A DNA stretch of 64,000 nucleotides from Clostridium drakei (GTDB lineage Bacteria; Bacillota; Clostridia; Clostridiales; Clostridiaceae), in assembly GCF_000633595.2 (NCBI RefSeq), contig NZ_JIBU02000027.1:124001-188000 (forward strand), in the 5' to 3' direction. Every line of letters starts with the position of its first letter. Within the stretch, counting starts at the first letter, position 1. Shown in pieces: positions 1 through 7,172 of this stretch. The notes beneath the pieces are model-generated. The model was not told the origin of the DNA and did not search any database. It was given only the letters and a program-made list of their open reading frames with translations. The position numbers were made by a program, and so were the translations under genes.

Positions 1-980
1 GTTAATACAGTAGGGTTATCCTTGTAAGTAAAAAAAGATGATGTATTGCGTACTGGAATAAAGTCGCCATTGCAGTTCAATATGTTTTCTTCTTCTGCAA
101 TCTTTGAAAATTTATTAATAATAATGTTTGAATACTTTTTTATAATATTTAATTTAGTATTTCTTGAATAGTGATTATAAAAGCTCTTACCACTTAGTTC
201 TATTGGATTGTCATATCCCAGTAATTTAGCTGCACTCTCATTGGCATATATGATTATTCCTTTTCTATGTACAATAATAGCATTTACTGAATTTTCAAAT
301 AACATATCATAACAAATTTTATTTTTTAATAATAATGATTCCATATTCTGTCTCTGTTTATTCTGATTTTCCAATTCAGTATTTAGTATGTTAAGTGTTT
401 CATCCTTTTTTTTATTATTCTCACCTTCCATATCAACATAGTATCCAAGAATCCATGCAACAAAAATAAATATTCCTACCATTATTAAATCCTTTTGAAA
501 ATATAAATTAATTCCATTTTTTAATGGGGCATATAGCAAATCTGCTCCAAGTACAAAACATGAAGAAAAAAGTGAAGTTATAATTCCATAACGAGAACCA
601 TATTCAATAACTGAGGCTATTATTAATAGTAGAAATAAATATTTATATTCACTCTCATAAGCTGTAGATAAATATATTGGTAATGCAATAATAAGCATAA
701 AAAAAATATTTTCTAAAAGCCAGGAAATCCTAAATACATTTGATGATTGAGATACTTTATGATTAGTTATTAAGCAGGTTAAGTAACATATTCCAGTAAT
801 AATCAAAAAAAATGCTGCAGTATATAAATTAAATTGACCATTATTTTTTATATTTAAATCAAACCAATATTTAGGTAAGTTAATATATATAATTATACTA
901 ATAAATACTATTATTGAAATTTTCACAATAGATAGCATGACAGATAAGTTATTTTCAATTTTATGTGTAACAGCATTCAT
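1..980 (-). CDS. Membrane sensor with PAS domain, 3' end cut by window edge
   Basis: The reading frame runs leftward from an ATG at 978-980, preceded by an AAGGAGG ribosome site, and leaves the window still open after about 326 codons. The first ~190 residues hold about six hydrophobic segments. A short charged linker with coiled-coil character and a PAS-like domain follow, including VHRKGIIIYANESAAKLLGY. This layout is typical of membrane sensor histidine kinases, but the output domain lies outside the window, so a GGDEF or other effector cannot be excluded. It lies directly downstream of agrD on the same strand, so a role in sensing or relaying the agr peptide is plausible but inferred. Confidence 0.75.
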   Translation of the reverse strand, partial: MNAVTHKIENNLSVMLSIVKISIIVFISIIIYINLPKYWFDLNIKNNGQFNLYTAAFFLIITGICYLTCLITNHKVSQSSNVFRISWLLENIFFMLIIALPIYLSTAYESEYKYLFLLLIIASVIEYGSRYGIITSLFSSCFVLGADLLYAPLKNGINLYFQKDLIMVGIFIFVAWILGYYVDMEGENNKKKDETLNILNTELENQNKQRQNMESLLLKNKICYDMLFENSVNAIIVHRKGIIIYANESAAKLLGYDNPIELSGKSFYNHYSRNTKLNIIKKYSNIIINKFSKIAEEENILNCNGDFIPVRNTSSFFTYKDNPTVL

Positions 981-1070
981 AAAGAGAAACCTCCTTCTTT
1001 TATAAATAAAGTTGCTTAAAATAAAAATAAAAATTATTAATTGCAAATTAATAACTTTTATTTTTATTTT

Positions 1071-1205
1071 CTATTTCCTCAAGCATTTAGGCTCTTCAGG
1101 CTGAAATGTAGCAAAGTAACATGCTGATGCTGAAACTGAAAAGGCCATTTTTGTGCAAAAATATGATGTAATTGTAACAAAGAACTTCTTAATTTCCTTT
1201 TTCAT
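1071..1205 (-). CDS. agrD: AgrD-like cyclic autoinducer peptide precursor
   Basis: This 44-residue ORF encodes an amphipathic N-terminal leader (MKKEIKKFFVTITSYF), a small-residue segment ending in SASAC, and an acidic, proline-containing tail (QPEEPKCLRK). AgrD precursors have this architecture: the leader anchors to the membrane, a Cys starts the thiolactone ring, and AgrB recognises the charged tail. The predicted peptide core starts around Cys29 and probably ends near Phe34, before the QPEEPK tail. The start codon overlaps the agrB stop codon by four bases (ATGA), so the two are translationally coupled. The exact ring boundaries are inferred. Confidence 0.85.
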   Translation of the reverse strand: MKKEIKKFFVTITSYFCTKMAFSVSASACYFATFQPEEPKCLRK

Positions 1206-1867
1206 AATATTTGCTCCTTTCGATATATATGTTCTAAAAAAAAGTCGACTTTGCTTAGAAAAATTGTTCCATTTTTAGTAAGTGTAATAGTTTGCCATAG
1301 AACTCCAAGAATAATACTTTCTATAAATTTTATGTAATACAATTTCAAATATTTTGTACTAAGCACAGATAAAATTGTAATTATCAATGAAAAAATAAAT
1401 AGTACAATAATAGATTTTTTTTTAAATTGCTTTTTAAGTTCAATATTGGTAATAGGTTTTTTGATACTGTCTACTGGTGCATTTTTTGCAACTATTATAA
1501 AAGCAAATACTATACAAGCTGTGCTTATTAATATTGCAGTAAGCATATTAATTTTGAAAAGTATCTTATCAATAAATATTCCTGATGCTACTGCTAAAAT
1601 TGTACCTATTATAATGCAGTGACTAGGTGAAGAAGCGTGTGCCCCTCCTGAATATTTCCTTAGAATGCTAACAGTAATGGAAAATAATAATGCTTCACAA
1701 AGTACACCGAAAAACAAACCAGCGATGATTACCCATGAAATAGCAAATATAGTCTGAAGTAAATTTATTGCACCATATACAATAATTTGTTCTTTATCTT
1801 CATCAACATTTAAAAATACTTTAGCATTTTTTCCTATTTTAACTGATATTCTTTCAATTAGAGACAT
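1202..1867 (-). CDS. agrB: AgrB-like peptide-processing membrane endopeptidase
   Basis: This 221-residue polytopic membrane protein contains RKYSGGAHASSPSHC at residues 70-84. His77 and Cys84 are the catalytic pair of AgrB cysteine endopeptidases and fall at the same numbers as in the staphylococcal enzyme. It should remove the AgrD C-terminal tail, catalyse thiolactone formation and help export the peptide. The length and the basic N-terminus fit the family. It overlaps the preceding membrane gene by 14 bases and agrD by four, so the end of the locus is one tightly coupled transcription unit. Confidence 0.9.
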   Translation of the reverse strand: MSLIERISVKIGKNAKVFLNVDEDKEQIIVYGAINLLQTIFAISWVIIAGLFFGVLCEALLFSITVSILRKYSGGAHASSPSHCIIIGTILAVASGIFIDKILFKINMLTAILISTACIVFAFIIVAKNAPVDSIKKPITNIELKKQFKKKSIIVLFIFSLIITILSVLSTKYLKLYYIKFIESIILGVLWQTITLTKNGTIFLSKVDFFLEHIYRKEQIL

Positions 1868-2321
1868 ATTTCATTCCTTCTTTTGTTTTTAATAAATAGT
1901 GTATTATTATAATAAAAACTGATGTAATAATTAATGATGGAATTTCTAATACACATTTTTTAACAGGTCCTAAAAGTTGAAGACTTGTATCGATTTTTAG
2001 TAAATTTAATATTAATATATTTAAAAATTCACTTAAAGAAAGTATAAAAATCATAAGCAAAGTACTGTATATGGCTTTCATTATTGGTATAGAAATAATA
2101 ACCATAGCACTTATAATCAAAGTTATATTAATTATCATATGTACTCCCAAATATATAGGAAGCCACCTTACAAAAAAACTTAGGATAGCTACTAATATAC
2201 TGGAAAGTATATATTGTGGAATATCAAAAGATTTTCTAGAGATTACATGTATTCCCCATATTAAAATAAACATTTCTGGAATAATCCTTAAAAAAAATTC
2301 TATCCATGTAAGTTTCAACAT
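1854..2321 (-). CDS. AgrC-like membrane receptor domain without kinase, copy 1
   Basis: This is a 155-residue, strongly hydrophobic protein with about five membrane segments. I start it at the ATG at 2321 because AAAGGA lies just upstream and because all three tandem copies begin MLKLTWIEFFLR there. Shared landmarks are IWGIHVISRKSF and RWLPIYLGVHM. The fold resembles the N-terminal membrane half of Agr-type or GHKL sensor kinases, but the protein stops before any histidine-kinase domain. It overlaps agrB by 14 bases. A role as an orphan peptide receptor or receptor modulator is inferred from position and topology; the family itself I know only as an unnamed clostridial membrane protein. Confidence 0.7.
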   Translation of the reverse strand: MLKLTWIEFFLRIIPEMFILIWGIHVISRKSFDIPQYILSSILVAILSFFVRWLPIYLGVHMIINITLIISAMVIISIPIMKAIYSTLLMIFILSLSEFLNILILNLLKIDTSLQLLGPVKKCVLEIPSLIITSVFIIIIHYLLKTKEGMKYVSN

Positions 2322-2412
2322 ATTTTTTATGTCCTTTCTATAATATTCAGTATATGAATCTTGAAAAAATAACATATATTAATATGTTTGTATATATTTT
2401 AAACTAAATTAC

Positions 2413-2456
2413 ATATAATGTATTATTCGATATTAAAAGCATAATTCCTTCTTTTT
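2413..2456 (-). repeat. Conserved upstream element of receptor cassette, copy 1
   Basis: On the minus strand this stretch reads AAAAGAAGGAATTATGCTTT and continues with an ATCGAATAATACATTATAT-like core. The same pattern precedes the other two paralogs. It is part of the duplicated unit and may hold a promoter or operator. In this copy the ATG found in the other two (AATGACGAA, AATGTCGAA) is ATA. Confidence 0.55.
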
Positions 2457-2467
2457 TAACTTTTTTT

Positions 2468-2929
2468 TCAACTATCGACTATGACTAACTGATCTTTTTT
2501 TGAAAATAAATGATGCATTATTATAATAAAAACTGAGGTAATAATTAGTGATGGAATTTCTAATACACACTTTTCAACAGGTTCTAAAAGTTGAAGATCA
2601 ATATTTAGTAGATTTAGTATTATCAAATTTAAACATTCACTTAAACAGAGTACAAAAAACATTATTAAAGTGCTATATATGGCTTTTATTATTGGTATAC
2701 CAATAATAATCATAATACTTATAGTTAAAATTATATTAAGTATCATATGTACTCCAAAATATATAGGAAGCCATCTTACAAAAAAGCTTATTGCAGCTAT
2801 TATTATACTAGAAAGTACATATTGTAGTATATTAAAAGACTTTCTAGAAATTACATATATTCCCCATATTAAAATAGATATTTCTGGAATATTCCTTAAA
2901 AAAAATTCTATCCATGTAAGTTTCAACAT
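2468..2929 (-). CDS. AgrC-like membrane receptor domain without kinase, copy 2
   Basis: This 153-residue paralog of the flanking genes starts MLKLTWIEFFLRNIP. It is closest to copy 3: the last ~70 residues, including the KKDQLVIV tail, are almost identical. Relative to copies 1 and 3 it lacks two residues in the central loop (NIDLQLLEP against NIDTNLQLLEP), and its membrane segments have drifted. It is separated from copy 1 by about 146 bases that include a conserved element shared by all three copies. There is no kinase, phosphoacceptor or ATP-binding motif. Function is inferred only from neighbourhood. Confidence 0.65.
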   Translation of the reverse strand: MLKLTWIEFFLRNIPEISILIWGIYVISRKSFNILQYVLSSIIIAAISFFVRWLPIYFGVHMILNIILTISIMIIIGIPIIKAIYSTLIMFFVLCLSECLNLIILNLLNIDLQLLEPVEKCVLEIPSLIITSVFIIIMHHLFSKKDQLVIVDS

Positions 2930-2998
2930 ACTTTTTATGTCCTTTCTATAGTATTCAATGTATAAATTTTTAAAATAACATATATTTACTTAAATTAC

Positions 2999-3042
2999 AT
3001 ATAGTGTATCGTTCGACATTAAAAATATAAATCCTTCTTTTT
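2999..3042 (-). repeat. Conserved upstream element of receptor cassette, copy 2
   Basis: Second copy of the element, between receptor copies 3 and 2. Minus-strand landmarks are AAAAAGAAGGA, TTTTTAATGTCGAACGATAC and ACTATAT. An ATG eleven bases after AGAAGGA opens a nine-codon frame (MSNDTLYVI, then stop), which may be chance or a leader peptide. Confidence 0.55.
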
Positions 3043-3055
3043 AAAGTTTTTTTCC

Positions 3056-3523
3056 TCAACTATTGACTATTACCAACTGATCTTTTTTTGAAAATAAATG
3101 ATGCATTATTATAATAAAAACTGAGGTAATAATTAACGATGGAAGTGCTAATACACACTTTTCAACAGGTTCTAAAAGTTGAAGATTTGTATCAATATTT
3201 AGTAGATTTAGTATTATCAAATTTAAACATTCACTTAAACAAAGCACAAAAAACATTATTAAAGTGCTATATATGGCTTTTATTAATGGTATACCAATAA
3301 TAATCATAATACTTATAGTTAAAATTATATTAAGTATCATATGAACTCCAAAATATATAGGAAGCCATCTTACAAAAAAAGTTAGTATAGATATTATTAT
3401 ACTGGAAAGTACATATTTTGGTATATTAAAAGACTTTCTAGAAATTACATGTATTCCCCATATCAAAATAAATATTTCTGGAATAGTTCTAAGAAAGAAT
3501 TCTATCCATGTAAGTTTCAACAT
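3056..3523 (-). CDS. AgrC-like membrane receptor domain without kinase, copy 3
   Basis: This 155-residue protein is the most upstream gene of the agr-like transcription unit on the minus strand. The start at 3523 is chosen from alignment with the other copies and from an upstream AAAGGA; the longer frame adds an unlikely hydrophilic MYTKYYRKDIKS. It has about five hydrophobic helices, IWGIHVISRKSFNIPKY and a conserved RWLPIYFGVHM. The C-terminal half is nearly identical to copy 2, pointing to recent duplication or gene conversion. It contains only the presumed sensing part. Confidence 0.65.
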   Translation of the reverse strand: MLKLTWIEFFLRTIPEIFILIWGIHVISRKSFNIPKYVLSSIIISILTFFVRWLPIYFGVHMILNIILTISIMIIIGIPLIKAIYSTLIMFFVLCLSECLNLIILNLLNIDTNLQLLEPVEKCVLALPSLIITSVFIIIMHHLFSKKDQLVIVNS

Positions 3524-3630
3524 ACTTTTTATGTCCTTTCTGTAATATTTAGTGTACAAATTTAACGATTAAAAGTTTAAAAATAATATTAACAAATATA
3601 TACATATTATTATATCTTTTGACTTTGTTA

Positions 3631-3676
3631 CTATATAATGTATTGTTCGTCATTAAAAGTATAATTCCTTCTTTTT
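3631..3676 (-). repeat. Conserved upstream element of receptor cassette, copy 3
   Basis: Third copy, upstream of receptor copy 3 and therefore at the head of the agr-like locus. Minus-strand landmarks are AAAAAGAAGGAATTATAC, TTTTAATGACGAACAATAC and ATTATATAG. A seven-codon frame (MTNNTLY) follows the ribosome-site-like AGAAGGA. Its repetition ahead of every paralog argues for a cis-acting role. Confidence 0.55.
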
Positions 3677-3740
3677 GATTTTTTTACTAAATAAACTATA
3701 TAATGTGATTTAATTTTCATTAATTAGTTGCCACTAAATG

Positions 3741-3770
3741 TTGACTAGGGATAAATTGTAATGTTATAAT
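3741..3770 (+). promoter_or_regulatory. Sigma-A-type promoter, probably for the RNA-repair operon
   Basis: TTGACT and TATAAT are separated by 18 bases. The next plus-strand genes start at 4036, implying a leader of about 260 bases. That leader contains an SD followed directly by ATG-TAA (3796-3817) and a small GC-rich hairpin, CGCAGC...GCTGCG (3993-4013), just before the ligase ribosome site. I see no other gene between the receptor cluster and 4036. Confidence 0.55.
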
Positions 3771-4035
3771 ATGAATTGTTAAAAATATAGAAAAAGAGGA
3801 AAATTATTATGTAATTAAGTAGATTTATCTAAGGAAAATTAAAAAGGGTATTTGTATTCATTAAAAAATAATTTAATGAGTTTATTTATGTACTCTAATT
3901 TATTTTAAAGATAATTTACTTTTTATAACCATAATAATTGCCTTAAAAAGAATATCTCTTTTAGGTTTATTGGTGTTGTGAAAAGTTAAACTTCGCAGCG
4001 CTTTTTTGCTGCGTAAATTTAAAGGAGATGATTGT

Positions 4036-4833
4036 ATGGAAAGAATTTATAAATATCCAAGAACTCCTCACATTGAAGGATCAAGATTTCAACAGGGAGA
4101 CGAGGATTTGAATAGTATAAAGTTTGAAAAAATTAAAAATAGCTTTTGTGTACTTGAAGAAAAGGTAGATGGGGCTAACTGTGGTATTAGCTTTGATAAG
4201 CAAGGAAGAATGTATTTACAAAGCAGAGGGCATTTTTTAAATGGTGGATATGGAGAAGCACAATTTGACATGTTTAAAACCTGGGCAAATACTTTTATTT
4301 ATAAGCTTAGAGAAATTTTAGGACATAGATACATTATGTATGGAGAATGGCTTTATGCAAAGCATACTGTGTATTATGATGAACTTAATCACTATTTTAT
4401 GGAGTTTGATATATTTGATAAGCAGGAAGAAAAATTCTTAAGCACCAGAAGAAGAAAAGAAATGCTTAAAAACTATCCTTTTATAAAGTCTGTACTGGTT
4501 TTAAAAGAAGGAATGCTAAAGTCTAAAGATGAAATTACAACACTTTTGGGTAAATCAAATTTTAAATCATCTAACTGGCAGAGAAGTTTAGAAAAAAGCT
4601 GCAGAGAGTTAGATTTGTCCTATGAAATTGCTAAAAAACAAACAGATACAACTGATTTAATGGAAGGTATATATATAAAAATAGAAGATGAAAACTATGT
4701 ACTTAGCAGAATGAAATATGTAAGAGCTTCATTTTTAAATACAATTATGGATTCTGAAACTCATTGGGTTAATAGACCTATTATTCCTAACAAATTAAAA
4801 TCAGGAATAGATATTTTTTCTGAGGAGGCGTAG
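4036..4833 (+). CDS. ATP-dependent RNA ligase of an RNA-repair operon
   Basis: This 265-residue protein carries the nucleotidyltransferase motifs of RNA ligases. Motif I is EKVDG with Lys43 as the AMP acceptor. It is followed by SRGH (63-66), a motif III-like YGEWLYAKH (102-110), motif IV MEGIYIK (209-215) and motif V with Lys227. I choose ATG 4036 because AAAGGAGATG lies at the right distance; the longer frame begins inside a hairpin. The stop is followed two bases later by the GTG of the HD-Pnk gene, so end healing and sealing are co-expressed. The likely role is sealing 3'-OH/5'-phosphate RNA breaks, for example after tRNA cleavage; the natural substrate is unknown. Confidence 0.85.
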   Translation: MERIYKYPRTPHIEGSRFQQGDEDLNSIKFEKIKNSFCVLEEKVDGANCGISFDKQGRMYLQSRGHFLNGGYGEAQFDMFKTWANTFIYKLREILGHRYIMYGEWLYAKHTVYYDELNHYFMEFDIFDKQEEKFLSTRRRKEMLKNYPFIKSVLVLKEGMLKSKDEITTLLGKSNFKSSNWQRSLEKSCRELDLSYEIAKKQTDTTDLMEGIYIKIEDENYVLSRMKYVRASFLNTIMDSETHWVNRPIIPNKLKSGIDIFSEEA

Positions 4834-4835
4834 TT

Positions 4836-5924
4836 GTGAATATAGAAAAATTTTTGAGGGAAAAGAACTACAACTTTAAAGATATAGTGGAGGAATTTAA
4901 AGTTATAGATAAGTTTAAGGAAGTTAAGCAAAATCCTAAATTTCATGGTGAAGGAAATGTTTATGAGCATACTAGGTTAGTATGCAGCGAAGTTTTAAAG
5001 CTTGAAGAATGGGAAGGCTTAGAAAATAGAGAAAAGGTAATTTTGTATACAGCAGCATTATTTCATGACATAGGTAAGGTTATTACTACAAGGGAAGAAG
5101 ATGGGCAGATAATCTCACCTAAGCATGCTGTAAAAGGTGCAAAGATGTTTAGATATTTAGCCTATAGAGAGTATGAATTTGATAAGTCTATAAGAGAAGA
5201 AATAGCTGCACTCATTAGATACCATGGACTGCCTCTGTACTTTATTGAAAAAGAAGATATAGATTACCAGCTTATAAAGGCAGCTGAGAGCACTAATATG
5301 AAACTGCTTTATTTATTAGGAAAATGTGATTTACTTGGAAGGTACTGTGAAGATAAGTTAGCCTTGCTTGAAAGGGTTTTTTATTTTAAAACCTATGCAG
5401 AAGAATTAGCTTGTTTTTATGGACCTAAGAAATTTAACAATGACTATACAAGGTTTTTGTATCTTACAGGAAATAAGGTTTATCCTGGAGCAGAGATTTT
5501 TGATAATAGAAGCTTTGAAGTAGTGATTATGATGGGACTTCCTTTAGCTGGAAAGGATACTTATATAAAGTGTAATCTTAAGGGGGTAAAAGTAATATCC
5601 TTAGATGATATTAGAGAAGAACTTAATATTTCACCTTCTAAGGATTTTGGAAAAGTTGGAGCGGTGGCGTTTTCTAAAGCAAAGGAATATTTAAGAAAAA
5701 AAGAAAGCTTTGTCTGGAATGCTACGAATTTAAGAAGAGAGAATAGGCAAAAATTAATTAGACTATGTACATCTTACGGAGCAAAAGTAAAGTTTGTTTA
5801 TTTAGAGGTACCTTATAGAGAGTTGATTTTAAGGAATAATAAAAGAGAAAGATATGTACCTATTAAAGTAATAGATAACATGATAAAAAATATGGATATG
5901 CTTGAAGCAGAAGAAATTTGTTAG
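4836..5924 (+). CDS. HD-Pnk: HD-domain phosphoesterase fused to polynucleotide 5'-kinase
   Basis: This 362-residue bifunctional protein starts with GTG behind GAGGAGG. Residues ~35-190 form an HD domain with His37, His45, His77-Asp78 (FHDIGK), His97, His130 and Asp165 as likely metal ligands. Residues ~228-360 form a P-loop kinase: GLPLAGKDT (234-242), a catalytic LDDIRE (256-261) and an Arg-rich lid (RNNKRER, 333-339). The same order is known from Runella HD-Pnk, which removes 2',3'-cyclic or 3'-phosphates and phosphorylates 5'-OH ends. With the adjacent ligase it makes a complete end-healing and sealing set. The P-loop has Asp after Lys where many kinases have Ser/Thr. Confidence 0.85.
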   Translation: MNIEKFLREKNYNFKDIVEEFKVIDKFKEVKQNPKFHGEGNVYEHTRLVCSEVLKLEEWEGLENREKVILYTAALFHDIGKVITTREEDGQIISPKHAVKGAKMFRYLAYREYEFDKSIREEIAALIRYHGLPLYFIEKEDIDYQLIKAAESTNMKLLYLLGKCDLLGRYCEDKLALLERVFYFKTYAEELACFYGPKKFNNDYTRFLYLTGNKVYPGAEIFDNRSFEVVIMMGLPLAGKDTYIKCNLKGVKVISLDDIREELNISPSKDFGKVGAVAFSKAKEYLRKKESFVWNATNLRRENRQKLIRLCTSYGAKVKFVYLEVPYRELILRNNKRERYVPIKVIDNMIKNMDMLEAEEIC

Positions 5925-6032
5925 TTAGGTAAGCCTTTGCAAGATTGTTTACGAGCTCTGCTTCGGCAATAAATGTCTAATAGAATAGTAGAAGAAGTGG
6001 TAAATATATAGTTAAAAAAATATTTTAATATT

Positions 6033-6071
6033 AAATTAAAGCATTGGTTTCATTAGCTGATGCTTTAATTT
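6033..6071. terminator. Hairpin downstream of the RNA-repair operon
   Basis: Twelve-base arms AAATTAAAGCAT and ATGCTTTAATTT flank a 15-base loop. The T-run is weak, so termination is probable rather than certain. Positions 5925-6032 hold nothing I can recognise. Confidence 0.5.
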
Positions 6072-6210
6072 GTTAAAAATTAAAAGGAAATAATGGAAAA
6101 GTGTAGAATAAATATACATAATGTCAAGATTATGTTTACATATTAGTGATTAAAATGGATTTAGGTATGTCCTTTAAGGATTATAAAGGGGAGGGATTAA
6201 TATAGAAATA

Positions 6211-6381
6211 ATGGGGAATATAGGATTTGTTGTTTTTTTTGCATTAATATTTGCAACCTTAATATTTGAATACCTTATTAGGGAAAATATAGTAAAACCA
6301 AGTAAGATTTCCAGGATTTTTTATCAAGATGATGAAAAATTCGTTAATTACTGGAAAAAGCACAAGAAAAAGGAAGATTAA
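6211..6381 (+). CDS. Small single-span membrane protein, unknown
   Basis: This is a 56-residue ORF with ATG at 6211, about 15 bases after GGGGAGGG, a rather long spacing. Residues 4-18 (IGFVVFFALIFATLI) form one membrane helix, followed by a basic cytoplasmic tail ending KKHKKKED. I do not recognise a family. The next small frame overlaps its end, which could mean a two-gene unit or a frameshifted longer gene. Confidence 0.45.
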   Translation: MGNIGFVVFFALIFATLIFEYLIRENIVKPSKISRIFYQDDEKFVNYWKKHKKKED

Positions 6382-6602
6382 AGTATAGTATTCAAGATGC
6401 TAGTTATAAGGTTATTATTATAGCTATAATACAGGTTATAATTAATAGGGTCGCTATATTATGTGAATTGAAAAGTGAAGTACAACTGATGCTATCTCCG
6501 TATTTGATGGCTATTCTTATTGTAGCTTTAATGAATTATTTTTTATTGTGGGATGACAATAAAAGTAGATATAACCGATTGATGGGGAAAGAAAAGAGAT
6601 AA
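6348..6602 (+). pseudogene. Open frame encoding membrane helices, no clear start
   Basis: An open frame of 84 codons overlaps the end of the previous ORF in another frame. It has protein-like composition, with a hydrophobic stretch KVIIIAIIQVIINRVAIL, a second segment PYLMAILIVALMNYFLL, and a charged C-terminus. There is no ATG, GTG or TTG with a ribosome site at its head. It may be a remnant or the second half of a frameshifted gene with the preceding ORF. Family unknown. Confidence 0.3.
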
Positions 6603-6631
6603 AAGTTCCATTTGTAGAGAATAAGTTATAA

Positions 6632-6660
6632 TTGACATGAAAAAATAACAATGATATATT
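6632..6660 (+). promoter_or_regulatory. Promoter of the FMN riboswitch leader
   Basis: TTGACA and TATATT are separated by 17 bases, about 20 bases before the aptamer. The same promoter with the same spacing is kept in the relic copy at 13620-13648. Confidence 0.75.
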
Positions 6661-6678
6661 AATGGTAAAGTTATATAA

Positions 6679-6792
6679 AGTATCCTTCGGGGTTGGGTGA
6701 AATTCCCTATCGGCGGTACAGCCCGCAAGCCATTTGGCAGATTCGGTTAAATTCCGAAGCCGACAGTATAGTCTGGATGAAAGAAGGTGAAT
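6679..6792 (+). ncRNA. FMN riboswitch (RFN element)
   Basis: The conserved RFN blocks occur in order: TATCCTTCGGGGTTGGGTGA, ATCGGCGGT, AGCCCGCAAGCC, a variable hairpin, ATTCCGAAGCCGACAGT, ATAGTCTGGATGAAAGAAGG. CCTTC at the 5' end pairs with GAAGG at the 3' end to close P1. The aptamer looks intact. It normally controls riboflavin synthesis or RibU transport, but the next plus-strand gene is a sugar kinase about 380 bases away, beyond a terminator and a repeat. Confidence 0.93.
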
Positions 6793-6842
6793 GAATAATA
6801 TTGTATATTGTTAAATTTAACAATATGTTTATTGTGTTTACA

Positions 6843-6872
6843 AACCCCTAGGAAAACCTAGGGGTTATTTTC
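6843..6872 (+). terminator. Rho-independent terminator of the riboswitch leader
   Basis: AACCCCTAGG, an AAAA loop and CCTAGGGGTT form a perfect 10-base-pair hairpin followed by ATTTT. A small palindrome, ATTGTTAAATTTAACAAT, lies between aptamer and terminator at about 6807-6824 and could take part in switching. Confidence 0.85.
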
Positions 6873-6924
6873 ATGTTAAAAAAAGTTGGTATATAGAAAT
6901 TTATTTTTACTCTATAGATGTTTT

Positions 6925-7070
6925 ATCCGATCGCTAGCATTGCTAACACACCCATCCTATTCAAAGTAGGGAGTATAAGCACTGCTACGCGCCTGGATAA
7001 GTTCTTCTAAGACTCAGATGAAGAGAAGCATTCCTCACAGGCAAACTCCATCTGAGTCTAAGAATCACTT
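6925..7070 (+). repeat. Dispersed structured intergenic element, long copy
   Basis: This stretch is visibly richer in G+C than its surroundings. Its 3' part (7005-7065) forms a 16-base-pair hairpin with one mismatch: arms TTCTAAGACTCAGATG and CATCTGAGTCTAAGAA. The 5' part (about 6925-7000) includes GCTAGCATTGCTAACACACC and CTGCTACGCGCCTGGATAAG and may fold separately. Three shorter, related copies lie at 41337, 48388 and 54704, all in this orientation and all upstream of plus-strand genes. Function is unknown. Confidence 0.7.
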
Positions 7071-7172
7071 TATATAGCTTTATATCAATCTAGACAATAC
7101 TTTATATAAGGAAAAGAGGTGAATTTTAGTGGGAGACTTATGTGTTTAAATATCTTCTGCTAAAAATTAAAA

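Noticed and set aside
2071-2951. Plus-strand open frames of 90-93 codons opposite the receptor paralogs
   Set aside because: They are mirror images of the conserved minus-strand membrane genes, repeat with them and lack ribosome sites.
4006-4035. Earlier ATG for the RNA ligase
   Set aside because: It begins in a hairpin without a ribosome site; the ATG at 4036 has AAAGGAG at the correct distance.
7118-7172. FMN riboswitch as regulator of the FGGY kinase
   Set aside because: A strong terminator and a separate repeat lie between them, and FMN control of a sugar kinase has no precedent known to me; possible but unsupported.
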